From contig DASZNF010000051.1 of assembly GCA_035551355.1 (NCBI GenBank), positions 1-59,155 on the forward strand: a DNA stretch of 59,155 bases, in the 5' to 3' direction. The position numbers and the translations under genes were made by a program. The DNA comes from DATATV01 sp035551355. GTDB taxonomy: Bacteria > Actinomycetota > Actinomycetes > Mycobacteriales > Pseudonocardiaceae. A model generated the notes under the pieces. It was not told the DNA's origin, did no database searches, and worked only from the letters and a program-made list of their open reading frames with translations. Numbering within the stretch: the first letter of the stretch is position 1; every line of letters starts with the position of its first letter. Below, piece by piece: positions 49,184 through 58,464 of the stretch.

Positions 49184-51604
49184 TCAGAAGGTGATGCGGA
49201 GGTCCTCCGCGGTGAGCAGCGTCAGGTCGGCCGTGCTCACGTTGACCGCGGTGGCCAGGCGGGAGGCCTGCCGGTCGGTCATGCTCTCGAACACCTTGCG
49301 CGCGGTGCGGCCGTTGCCGAACGTGCCATCCTTGGGAATCCGCTCGAAGTAGTCGAACAGCGCGTCCGAGGCGTCCTCGTCGAGCCGGTAGTCGTGCCGG
49401 GCGCACTGCGAACGCACGATGGTGACCAGCTCGGCCGGCGTGTAGTTGGTGAACTCGATGGTGCGGCTGAACCGGGATTCCAAGCCAGGGTTGGATTCCA
49501 TGAACTCGCGCATGTTGGCCGAGTACCCGGCGGCGATCACCACCACGTCGTCGCGGTGGTCCTCCATCAGCTTCACCAGCGTGTCGATCGCCTCCCGGCC
49601 GAAGTCCGGACCGGACCCGCCCTTGCTGGAGGACAGCGTGTACGCCTCGTCGATGAAGAACACCCCGCCCAGCGCGGTGTTGAACGCCTCGGTGGTCTTG
49701 ATCGCGGTACCACCGATCACCTGCGCCACCAGATCGGCCCGGGCCACCTCGATCAGATGGCCCGACCGCAGCACGCCCAGTTCGGTCAGGATCGCGCCGT
49801 AGAGCCGGGCCACGGTGGTCTTGCCGGTGCCGGGTGCGCCCGCGAACACCAGGTGCCGCGCCATCGGCGGCACCGACAGTCCGGCGTCCTTGCGTCGCTG
49901 CGCCATCTTGTTCAGGTTCACCAGCGAGGTGACGTCCTGCTTCACCCCGTCCAGACCGACCAGCGCGTTGAGCTCGGCCAGCGGCGTGGACTCCGGCGGC
50001 GTGGACTGCGCGGGTTGCGCTTGCGCCGGGCGCACCGGCGTGGCGGTGGCGCCGGCCGCGGACGCGGTGCCGTGCGCGTCGGGCATGGAGTTGTTGGTGC
50101 TGTCCAGATCCTCGATCACCGCGGCGGTGGTGGCCGCCACCTGACGCAGTCCCGAACCCACGTTGTGCCGCACCACGCACCCGGTGATGCGCACCGGTTC
50201 CATGGTGTCCAGGTGGATGCCGTCCGCGCCGTTGCCGGAGAACTCGCACTCGGCCGCCGTGCCCGAGGAACCGGCGGCGAACTTCAGCCCGCTGGCCCCG
50301 GAATCCCTTACCCGGCAACGGGTCAGCGAGATCTCCCCACCGGACCCGGCGGACACCCCGTCCCCGCCGGACTCGGCGATGTCGCAGTCGGTGAGAGTGG
50401 CCGAGGCGTCCTCCACCGACACCCCGATGCCGGTCACCCCGCGCATGCTCAACCCGGCCACGTTCGGCCGGGCCCCGCCGCTGATCTGCACCCCGCCGCC
50501 CCCGCAGCGGTCGATCTCGGAGTACTCGAACCGGCCCCGCGCGCCGTCCTCGACGACCAGGGCCGCACCGTCGCAGCCGACCACGCGCAGCCGCTGGAAG
50601 AACGGGTCCGCGGACTGGCTCAGGGTGACCCCGTCACCAGTGCAGTCGGTCACCGACATCCGGTCGAACTCCGGGGTGGCGCGATCGCTCACGCTCACCC
50701 CGTTGCCGACGATCCCGGTGGCCGAACAGTTGGCCACCGTGCCGCCGGACTGGCCGGCGAAGTGGAACCCGCCGCGCTGCGAGCCGGTCACCCGGCACCC
50801 GCGCAACGACGGCGCGCACGAGCCCTCCACGAACACCCCGTCCGCGCCGCTGCGTTCCACCGTGCACTCGTCCAGCGTCACCGAACGCTGGCTGGCCAAG
50901 TAGAAGCCGACTCCCTTGGTGTCCACAACGGACAGTCGAAGGGCTTCCGCGGTGGCCTCCTGCTCGACCGCGACCGCGGGCTTGAGGGTGCCGCTGATCC
51001 GGGTGTCCTGCACGATGATCCGGCCGTGCCCGTTGAGGCACACGCCGTTGCCGCCCGCGCCGGCCACCGCGCACGAGCGCACCGTCAGCACGCCCTGCTC
51101 GGCCACCACCACCGCGGAGGTGCCCAGATCCACGAACCGGCAGTCGGCCAACGTGCTGTCCGCGCTGGAGGTGATCACCACGCCGGCGCCGGTGGCGTTG
51201 CGCACCGTGCATCCGCGCATCAGAAGCGATCCCCGGTCCTTGGCGAACACCGTGGTCCAGCCGGCCGAGGTGATCTCGCACTCGCTGACCGACAACTGCC
51301 CGTCGGCCAGGAAGACCGCGGGGCTCTTGTCGTCCCGCGACTCGATGATCAGCCCGGAGATGGACGCGGCCTTGGCCGCCATGATGATCGCGCACCCGGA
51401 GGGCGCGGTCACCCGCACCGTGCCGGGGCCGTCCTCGGCGGTGATGGTCACCATCTTGGTGAGCACCACGTTCTCCCGATAGTGCCCGGGCCGCACGACG
51501 ATCACCGCACCCTCGCCGGCCGCCTCCACGGCGTCGGTGATGGAGCGGTGACCCGGCCCGGCTGCCTGGGTCACCGTGACCACGTTGCCGTTCATCGTGC
51601 TCAC
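49184..51604 (-). CDS. Beta-helix repeat/AAA+ ATPase (EccA/CbxX-like) fusion
   Basis: This 806-residue protein joins two modules. Residues 1-500 form a right-handed parallel beta-helix, with about 20 repeats of the type V-x-D-C-x-I/V and GVxV. A Pro/Gln/Ala linker (about 505-540) follows. The C-terminal 267 residues are a CbxX/CfqX-type AAA+ domain: Walker A G-A-P-G-T-G-K-T-T, Walker B VFFIDEA, ESRFSRTIEF and the sensor region FGNGRTARKVFE, as in the type VII ATPase EccA. There is no signal peptide. GTG 51604 is preferred over ATG 51595 because GGAGG is eight bases upstream and it overlaps the previous stop (GTGA). It is translationally coupled to LAL regulator A2. Confidence 0.85.
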   Translation of the reverse strand: MSTMNGNVVTVTQAAGPGHRSITDAVEAAGEGAVIVVRPGHYRENVVLTKMVTITAEDGPGTVRVTAPSGCAIIMAAKAASISGLIIESRDDKSPAVFLADGQLSVSECEITSAGWTTVFAKDRGSLLMRGCTVRNATGAGVVITSSADSTLADCRFVDLGTSAVVVAEQGVLTVRSCAVAGAGGNGVCLNGHGRIIVQDTRISGTLKPAVAVEQEATAEALRLSVVDTKGVGFYLASQRSVTLDECTVERSGADGVFVEGSCAPSLRGCRVTGSQRGGFHFAGQSGGTVANCSATGIVGNGVSVSDRATPEFDRMSVTDCTGDGVTLSQSADPFFQRLRVVGCDGAALVVEDGARGRFEYSEIDRCGGGGVQISGGARPNVAGLSMRGVTGIGVSVEDASATLTDCDIAESGGDGVSAGSGGEISLTRCRVRDSGASGLKFAAGSSGTAAECEFSGNGADGIHLDTMEPVRITGCVVRHNVGSGLRQVAATTAAVIEDLDSTNNSMPDAHGTASAAGATATPVRPAQAQPAQSTPPESTPLAELNALVGLDGVKQDVTSLVNLNKMAQRRKDAGLSVPPMARHLVFAGAPGTGKTTVARLYGAILTELGVLRSGHLIEVARADLVAQVIGGTAIKTTEAFNTALGGVFFIDEAYTLSSSKGGSGPDFGREAIDTLVKLMEDHRDDVVVIAAGYSANMREFMESNPGLESRFSRTIEFTNYTPAELVTIVRSQCARHDYRLDEDASDALFDYFERIPKDGTFGNGRTARKVFESMTDRQASRLATAVNVSTADLTLLTAEDLRITF

Positions 51605-54345
51605 GACGCGACCTCCAACAACCTGCCCTCCAGACTCGCCGCGGCCAGTTCGACCCGGGACCGGCAACCGGTCCGGGCGAACAGCCGGGTGAGATGGTTC
51701 TCCACGGTCTTCTCGCTGACCCGGATGTCCAGCGCGATCTGCCGATTGGTCAGGCCGTCCCGGATCAGTTCGATGATGCGCTGCTCGGTGGCCGACAGCG
51801 TGTCGCGGCGGCCGCGGGCGCGCGGCGCGGCGACTCCGCGCTCGCGGATCAGCCCGCGCACGTGCTCGCGCAGCGAGGGCGACCCGCACTGACCGGCGAT
51901 CTCGTACGCCTCGTGCAGCCAGGCCTGCGGGTCGTCGGCGAACTGGGCGACCGCGAGACAGGCCTCCAGCACGGCCGGCTTGTCGCCGCGGTTGCGCACC
52001 AGGTCGGTGCCCACCTGGGTGTAGACCAGGTCGTGGTGCACCATGCCCCGGGCCAGGAACATGATCTCCATGGTGGTGCCGCAGGCGCCCTGCCGGTGCA
52101 GGTCCTCGATCTCGCCCAGCAGTTCCGCGGCGATCTCCTGGTCGTCGGCGGAGATGGCGATGTGCACGGCGCGGATGAGCAGCCGCTCCAGCCCGCCGCG
52201 TACCCCGGCCTCGTGCAGCCGCAGGTAGGTCTGCCGGGCCAGCGGCACCGCCTGGTGGGCCTGCCCGGTGCCGGCCAGCAGACCGGCCTCCACCCAGGCC
52301 CGCAGAGCGGCCAGTGCGGGGGCGTTGGCCGCGTCGGCCAGCCACTCCGCCGCCCTCGGGTACTGGCCGCGGGCCGAGCAGATCTCGGCGGCGATCAGCC
52401 GGGCCGCGTGGTGCACCAGGGTGTCCCGGGAGCCGGACAGTTCCAGCTCGCGCACCGCGGACATGGCCTTGGACCAGTCGGCCTCGGCGTAGCCACGGAC
52501 CACCCGCTGGTAGGCCGAGAGCACCCCGGTGTCGGGCACCCGGTAGCGGTCGCCGAACACGATCTCGAACACGGTGGCCATGTCCACCAGCGAGGCGGCC
52601 TCGCGCAGCCGGTCCAGGTCGGGCGAGGTGGTCGGGCGGCCCATTCGCCGCCAGGACCGGCCGCAGGCGTCCGGGTCGCCGGACAGCGCGGCCCGCAGCA
52701 GCAGGATCTGGTTGGCCGACAACAGTTCCCGGGTGCCGATCCGGCGCATCGCCTGCCCGTCGGAGAGGTTTCCCTCCACGCCTGCGGCGATGCGATGCCC
52801 GAACCACCAGTGCGAGAAGCCGACCTGCTCGCCGTCGACCGCGGGCTCGTCCAGCAGCGCGCGCACCGTCGCCTCGGGCATCGGGACGGCGGTGTGCATG
52901 GCCACCAGCACGGCGGCGGCGCGCAGGTCGGGCAGGGAAGCCGGCCCGGCGCCCATCGCGCCGTACCGGGAGAGCACCTCGTAGAGCAGCTCGTACTGGC
53001 CGGTGCGCATGACCAGGCCGAGCAGGATGGCCAGCACCCGGGCGTGCTCGGGTTCCTGCGGGGTCATCCGGCGCAGCGCCGCTGCGTACCAGCGGGCCGC
53101 ACGTTCGGGCCGGTCGGCCTCGATCGCCCCGGCCAGCTCCAGCAGCCAGGCCAGCACGCTCTCATCCAGCACCAGGGCCACGCCGCTGCGCGCGATGTGG
53201 TCGGCCAGCGCGGCCGGGTCGACCGAGGCGCCCCGGTTGCGCCGGTCCAGCAGCTGCTCGGCGATCCGGGCGTGCAACCGGCTTCGGGCCGAGGTGCCCG
53301 CCATGCCCGCCGCGGCCGCGGCCAGCGCCGGGCACCGGGCCGACACCCGGCCCGCCTCGTCGACCGCCAGCACCTCGGCCGCGATCAACTGGTCCAGCAC
53401 CCGGCCACAGGTGGTCAGATCGGCCTCGATGGCGCCGGCCAGCAGCGGCAGCTCGTCCACGCCGATCTGCTCCAGCACCGCGACCGCGGACAGCAGCGCC
53501 GGGCCCGGTTCGCCGAGGCGTTCGGCCCGGGCCAGCAGGTGGTGGTTGGCCGGCAGCGCGATCGCCGCGGACGGGATGCGCAGGCACAGCCGGTCCCGGG
53601 AGGCGATCAACCGGTCCCGGTTGCGCAGATCGGCCAGGGTGGCCAGGGTCGTGCCGGGGTTGCCGAAAAGCGGGCCAAGAGCGGTGCGCAGCGCGGTCAC
53701 CACCGACTCGTCCAGCTGCGTGCCCGCGGCCCGGCCGACCAGCGCCTCGGCGTCCTCGTCGGTCAGCGGCCCGAGCCTGATCACCTCGTCGGCCATGGTG
53801 AACAGCTCGGCCAGGCCGGGGGTGCGCTCGGCGTCGTCGCGGCAGGACACCAGCACCCGGCAGCCCGACCGGCGGGCCGAGGCCAGCAGCAGCGCGGGTT
53901 CGGCGACGGTGTGCACGTCGTCAACCACCAGCGCGGTGCGCCGGGCGTGGCCGATGCGGTCGAACATGATGCCCAGCTCGGTGATCATCCGGGGCACCCA
54001 CCAGTCGGGGTTCTGCCCGGCCAGGTCGCGCAATCGGGCCACCGCGTTGAGCGAGTCCGCCAAACGCAGGTCGCCGAACTGCTCGAACCGGTCGCGCAGG
54101 GCCCGCAGCACCGGCGCGATACCGAACAGGTCGTCCCGGTCCTCGGGCTGGCTGCCGTACTTCACCGCCACCACCCGGGGCGCACCGGCCGGTAATCCCC
54201 GGGGCGCCGCGTCCAACAGCGCCGACCGGCCGACTCCGGCCGGACCACGGACCACGAGCAGGCGGCCGGTGTCGGCCGAGAGCGCCGCGCGCAACGCGGT
54301 CAGCTCCTGGTCTCTACCGCGCACTCCGGTGTGATCCCGAGCCAT
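51601..54345 (-). CDS. LuxR-family LAL regulator A2
   Basis: This 914-residue LAL regulator has an N-terminal STAND ATPase (Walker A G-P-A-G-V-G-R-S, arginine replacing lysine; Walker B ALVVDDVHTV), a helical TPR-like middle and a C-terminal LuxR HTH (DGLTNRQIALDIRVSEKTVENHL). It is a paralogue of A1; corresponding segments include FGDLRLADSLNAVARL here and VGELRLAESINLVAQL there. ATG 54345 (MARDHTG) is chosen at the domain start; GTG 54366 is possible. Its stop overlaps the beta-helix/AAA+ start, so regulator and ATPase are made together. Confidence 0.87.
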   Translation of the reverse strand: MARDHTGVRGRDQELTALRAALSADTGRLLVVRGPAGVGRSALLDAAPRGLPAGAPRVVAVKYGSQPEDRDDLFGIAPVLRALRDRFEQFGDLRLADSLNAVARLRDLAGQNPDWWVPRMITELGIMFDRIGHARRTALVVDDVHTVAEPALLLASARRSGCRVLVSCRDDAERTPGLAELFTMADEVIRLGPLTDEDAEALVGRAAGTQLDESVVTALRTALGPLFGNPGTTLATLADLRNRDRLIASRDRLCLRIPSAAIALPANHHLLARAERLGEPGPALLSAVAVLEQIGVDELPLLAGAIEADLTTCGRVLDQLIAAEVLAVDEAGRVSARCPALAAAAAGMAGTSARSRLHARIAEQLLDRRNRGASVDPAALADHIARSGVALVLDESVLAWLLELAGAIEADRPERAARWYAAALRRMTPQEPEHARVLAILLGLVMRTGQYELLYEVLSRYGAMGAGPASLPDLRAAAVLVAMHTAVPMPEATVRALLDEPAVDGEQVGFSHWWFGHRIAAGVEGNLSDGQAMRRIGTRELLSANQILLLRAALSGDPDACGRSWRRMGRPTTSPDLDRLREAASLVDMATVFEIVFGDRYRVPDTGVLSAYQRVVRGYAEADWSKAMSAVRELELSGSRDTLVHHAARLIAAEICSARGQYPRAAEWLADAANAPALAALRAWVEAGLLAGTGQAHQAVPLARQTYLRLHEAGVRGGLERLLIRAVHIAISADDQEIAAELLGEIEDLHRQGACGTTMEIMFLARGMVHHDLVYTQVGTDLVRNRGDKPAVLEACLAVAQFADDPQAWLHEAYEIAGQCGSPSLREHVRGLIRERGVAAPRARGRRDTLSATEQRIIELIRDGLTNRQIALDIRVSEKTVENHLTRLFARTGCRSRVELAAASLEGRLLEVAS

Positions 54346-54401
54346 GCCCGCCCATCCTCCAGTCACCCCTTGTCATCACGGCCGAAACCATGGCCCGCGC
54401 G

Positions 54402-54417
54402 GGCGGCGATCGCCGCC
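54402..54417. promoter_or_regulatory. 16-bp palindrome in the A2/B2 divergent promoter
   Basis: ggcggcgatcgccgcc is a perfect palindrome 57 bp upstream of the A2 start. The divergent region (54346-54611) also has ttgacc at about 54507 but no well-spaced -10 element. The palindrome is a candidate regulator site. Confidence 0.35.
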
Positions 54418-54611
54418 GGATGCCGCTATTCTTATCCGATCACGGAACCGCAACGTGACGGGGTGCTGCCTCAATGCTTACAAACAGGGGACATCCCTCG
54501 GCAGGGTTGACCGGCTGGGCAATACTGTCGCGGTGACCGCCCGAGGACGCACCGTCATGAGCCCGACCGCCGGATTGAACCGCCGCCACCCGGGGAACGT
54601 GCACCACTGAC

Positions 54612-57374
54612 ATGGACTCCGCCAACCCCCGGTCGCGTTCCGCCCTCGTCGGCAGGGAGGCCGCGCTCAGCCGGATCACCGAGGTCGCCACGCGTGGGTC
54701 GGCAGCGCCGCTGATCGTGATCGCCGGCCCGATCGGCATCGGCCGCAGCAGCGTGCTGGCCCTCGCGCGCGACCGGCTGGCCGATCTCGGCGTGTCCACG
54801 CTGGCCTTCCGGGTCGCCCGCAACGAGCGCAACCGCCCCTACGCGGTGGCCTCCCGGCTCTCGGCCGAGCTGGGCGCCCTCCCCCGGGCCGATTCGGCGG
54901 AAGGGCGGCGCGCGGTCGGCACGACCTCGTTGGAGACCCATTCGGCCACCGCGGGGCGGCTGGCCGGCGCGTTGTCCGCGGCGATGACCACGCACCGGCG
55001 GCTGGCGGTGTTCCTGGACGACCTGCAGTGGATCGACGCCGGTTCGCTGACCGCGCTGGTCCCGCTGGTGCGCACCCTGGTGGGCACCTCGATCACCTTC
55101 GTGTGCACGCTGCGCTCTCCGCTGGCCGACTCGGCGGCGGGCCGGGCCGCGCTGGCCGGGCTGCGCGAGGCCGGGCTGGCCGAGCTGATCACGTTGCGCC
55201 CGCTGCACCGGGCCGAGGTGGACGCGCTGGTCACCGCCGAACTGGAGGCCAAGCCGTCCAGCACGTTGTCCGAGTCGCTGCAACGGTCCTGCCGGGGCGT
55301 GCCGGCCGCGGTGCTGGCCGCGCTGGAGGGGCACCGACGCACCGACTCGATGCGCATCGTGGACCGGCACGCCTACCTGGCCTGGCCCAGCCGGCCGCCG
55401 GAGCTGGCCACCGATCTGCCCATGTTCGAGCACCTGCGGCAGTTGGGCGCGCCGGCCTGGCCGGTGGTCAAGGCGCTCGCCGTGCTGCACCCGCTGGGCG
55501 ACGTGGCGGCCCGCCTGATCGCCGAGGCGGTGGGGCTGCACGAGTCCGAGGTGACCGAGGTGCTGGCCGGGCTGCGCGAGGAGGGCGTGCTGCGGCACGG
55601 CCCGAAACCGGGGTTCTGGCGGTTCCGGCTGCCGCTGCTGGCCGACTCGCTGACCGCGTGTCTCGGACCGTACGAGCGGCGGCGGCTGTCCCAGTTGGCG
55701 GTGACCGCGATCTGGGAGGGCGGAGTCTCCTCCGACGACCACTACCTGGCCGAACAGCTGGTCACCGCGGGCAAGCTGGTCGATCCGGAGCGGGCGGCCA
55801 ACGAGCTGCTGGCCCGGGGCGCGGGCGCGATGCTGGACAACGGGTACTTCGCCGAGCGCTGGCTGCGGGCCGCGGTGGACCTGATCACCGAGCCGGGCCA
55901 GCGGGCCTGGGCGTTGTTCCTGCACGCCGCGACCTGCTGCATCCACCTGCAGTTCCCGGACGCGGTGGACAGCGCCTGGACCGTGTTGTCCGGCTATGCC
56001 GACCTGCTCACCCCCGAGGCCGTGCTGGAACTGGAGATGATCTACGTCGTCGCCCTGTCCGGCACGTTCGACACCGAGGCGCTGACCAACATCGCCGAGG
56101 AGGGCTGGCGCACGCTGCCCGGCGGCGAGGGCCACCGGGTGGTCACCCGGTGCGCCGCGCTGTGTCACCTTGACCGCTGGCTGGAGGCGGACGAGCAGTT
56201 CGAGTCCAACCGGGAGATCTGGCGCAACGACAACGCCGCGGTGGCCGCGTTCGGGCTGATCTTCGCCCCGGGCACGGCCGCGTTCCTCGGCCGGATGGCC
56301 GAGTTCAACGGCTTCGTGGCCGATCCGTCGCAGCGGCCGCTGTGGGACGTGGAGCGGCACCGGTTCGAGCAGCTGTCCGAGCTGGGCCGGATCCTGATGA
56401 GCTTCGGCGAACTGGACCGGGCCAACGCGCTGCTTGGCGCGCACGACGTGCCCATCGAGCAGCGCCCGGTGCCCGACCGGGTGGTGGTGGCGGCGCTGGG
56501 CGGCCGGTGGAACACCGCGCTGGACCTGGCCCGGGTCAGCCTGGCCACCGGGTCCTCGCTGGGCTACGTGCCCGCGCACACGGTGATGTGCCGGGAGATG
56601 AGCATCATCCTGACCGCGCGCGGGCGACTGGCCCAGGCCCGCACGGTGATCGAGAACGTGTACACCGACCAGCCGGTGCTGACCCACCTGCTGGCCGCCC
56701 CGGAGGCGGAGCTGGAACGCACGCTGGGCGCCGACGACCGGGCCAAACAGCTGCTGACCGACGGTCTGGCGCTGGCCGCCGAGCACGGCCTGGTGGTGGG
56801 CACCGACGAGCTGTGGCTGCGGATGACCGAATGGCACCTGGCCGCCGGCGAGCCGGAGCAGGCACGCCGGGCCGCGGCCGAGGTGGCCCGGGTGGCCGAG
56901 CTGATCGAGACCGGCCGGGCCCGGCTGCACGGTCTGCTGGCCACCGCGATCACCGAGGAGGACGGCGCGGCCGCGGCCGAGGCGGTGGGCCTGGCCCGGC
57001 AGCGCAGCCAGCCCTTCGAGCTGGCCAACACGCTGAGCCTGCTGGCCGGGCGGGGGCTGATCGAGGGCAAGCTGCTGCGCGAGGCCTACGAGCTCTACGG
57101 CGAACTGGACGCGCTGCTGCCCCGGGCCCGGCTGCGCCATGTGATGCGGGAGCGGGACATCGCGGTGCCCGGCCGCAGCGCCACGGTGGCCGAGAACGAG
57201 CGGCTGCTGGCCGCGCTGGTGACCGAGGGGCTGACCAACCGGGAACTGGCCATTGTGCTCGGTGGCAGCGAGAAAAGCGTGGAGGGCCGGTTGTCCCGGC
57301 TGTTCCAGCGCACCGGTTACCGGTCCCGAGTGGAACTGGCCACCGCGATGCTCACCGGCGAGTACCGGGCTTGA
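54612..57374 (+). CDS. LuxR-family LAL regulator B2
   Basis: This 920-residue LAL regulator is paralogous to B1 over its whole length; matching segments include GHRRTDSMRIVDRHAYLAWPS here and GHRGTAAIRIADRHAYLLRPH there. Walker A is G-P-I-G-I-G-R-S (arginine for lysine), Walker B is VFLDDLQWID, and the C-terminal HTH is GLTNRELAIVLGGSEKSVEGRL. ATG 54612 is used; an in-frame GTG at 54600 meets a stop after two codons. It is divergent from A2 and lies 117 bp upstream of an HExxH protein on the same strand. Confidence 0.88.
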   Translation: MDSANPRSRSALVGREAALSRITEVATRGSAAPLIVIAGPIGIGRSSVLALARDRLADLGVSTLAFRVARNERNRPYAVASRLSAELGALPRADSAEGRRAVGTTSLETHSATAGRLAGALSAAMTTHRRLAVFLDDLQWIDAGSLTALVPLVRTLVGTSITFVCTLRSPLADSAAGRAALAGLREAGLAELITLRPLHRAEVDALVTAELEAKPSSTLSESLQRSCRGVPAAVLAALEGHRRTDSMRIVDRHAYLAWPSRPPELATDLPMFEHLRQLGAPAWPVVKALAVLHPLGDVAARLIAEAVGLHESEVTEVLAGLREEGVLRHGPKPGFWRFRLPLLADSLTACLGPYERRRLSQLAVTAIWEGGVSSDDHYLAEQLVTAGKLVDPERAANELLARGAGAMLDNGYFAERWLRAAVDLITEPGQRAWALFLHAATCCIHLQFPDAVDSAWTVLSGYADLLTPEAVLELEMIYVVALSGTFDTEALTNIAEEGWRTLPGGEGHRVVTRCAALCHLDRWLEADEQFESNREIWRNDNAAVAAFGLIFAPGTAAFLGRMAEFNGFVADPSQRPLWDVERHRFEQLSELGRILMSFGELDRANALLGAHDVPIEQRPVPDRVVVAALGGRWNTALDLARVSLATGSSLGYVPAHTVMCREMSIILTARGRLAQARTVIENVYTDQPVLTHLLAAPEAELERTLGADDRAKQLLTDGLALAAEHGLVVGTDELWLRMTEWHLAAGEPEQARRAAAEVARVAELIETGRARLHGLLATAITEEDGAAAAEAVGLARQRSQPFELANTLSLLAGRGLIEGKLLREAYELYGELDALLPRARLRHVMRERDIAVPGRSATVAENERLLAALVTEGLTNRELAIVLGGSEKSVEGRLSRLFQRTGYRSRVELATAMLTGEYRA

Positions 57375-57491
57375 CACCGAACACACAGGAAAAGCGAGAA
57401 AAATTCGCGTCGGTGAGGGGATGCCCCCAAGCGGAGCCGTGAATGGCTGTGCGGCACCGCAACAAGAGTGCCGAGCCGTATTTTTCCCTAG

Positions 57492-58433
57492 GTGAGCACC
57501 ACAAGCAACCCGTTCGACCAGCGGTCTTCGGACTGGCAGGTCGTGGGCTCCCCGTTGGGCCGGGTCACCCGGCCCGCCTTCGGGGGCCCGATCGAGGCAC
57601 CGAACGGGCCGGCCGGCTCGCTGACTCCACCCGCGCGGTGGCGAGAGCACTGGCACGACCACGACCAACTGCTCACCCTGACCCAGCACGACGAGCACGC
57701 CGCGATCTACCTCGACGAGGACGTCGACCGCGGCGCCACCCGCTGGTTGCTGCGCTATGTCAGCAATGTCTGGCGTTACTCCAAAACCGTCTACGGCGAC
57801 GCGTTCGGCGCCGACGAGCGGCTGTACTCCATCCACCATGGACCGCAGCACGCCGGCGGACATCCGGGCTACCACAGCGATGCCTCGCACGATCACCGCA
57901 ATGTCAGCGACTGCGGGCCGGGCCCGTGGTACGAGGGCGAGGCCGGGTCCTACGACCTGCCCAGTCACGAGATCGCGCACGTGGTGGAGAGCGTCAACAA
58001 CGGCATCCACGGCTCCCCCGCGTTCAACATCTGGGGCGACTCGAAATGGGCCGAATTCTTCCAGCACGACCTGTATGTCGCGCTGGACATGCGCCGGGAG
58101 GCGCGCCGGCTGTATTTCAAGTTCACCGACGGCGCCGACGATTTCCCACGAGCCGGGACGCACTGGTTCCGCGACTGGTTCTATCCATTGTGGAGCGACG
58201 GCGGGCACGCGCGGGTGATGGCCGGCTTCTTCCGGCTGCTGGCCATGCACTTCCCGACCCACGGCGGCGTGCGCTACCGGCGGGGCATGAACTGGGGCGA
58301 GTTCATCCATTTCACCAGTGGCGCGGCCGGCGCCGATCTACGATCGATGGCGACCCGAGCCTTCGGGTGGCCGGACGAATGGTCGGTACAATACGAGCAG
58401 GCCAAATCCGATTTCCCGCTGATCACCTACTGA
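57492..58433 (+). CDS. HExxH-motif metalloprotein (putative zinc peptidase)
   Basis: This 313-residue protein of unknown function has a gluzincin-like zinc motif, H159-E160-I-A-H163. A possible third ligand is E188 in WAEFF, at a normal spacing. The region before the motif is rich in His, Asp and Tyr (HHGPQHAGGHPGYHSDASHDH), perhaps another metal site. No signal peptide or membrane helix is visible. GTG 57492 is used without a clear ribosome site. The partial glycosyltransferase follows after 31 bp, and LAL regulator B2 precedes it. Activity as a protease is inferred only from the motif. Confidence 0.65.
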   Translation: MSTTSNPFDQRSSDWQVVGSPLGRVTRPAFGGPIEAPNGPAGSLTPPARWREHWHDHDQLLTLTQHDEHAAIYLDEDVDRGATRWLLRYVSNVWRYSKTVYGDAFGADERLYSIHHGPQHAGGHPGYHSDASHDHRNVSDCGPGPWYEGEAGSYDLPSHEIAHVVESVNNGIHGSPAFNIWGDSKWAEFFQHDLYVALDMRREARRLYFKFTDGADDFPRAGTHWFRDWFYPLWSDGGHARVMAGFFRLLAMHFPTHGGVRYRRGMNWGEFIHFTSGAAGADLRSMATRAFGWPDEWSVQYEQAKSDFPLITY

Positions 58434-58464
58434 CTGACCGCCTAGGAGAAAAGGGATCGCCCGC

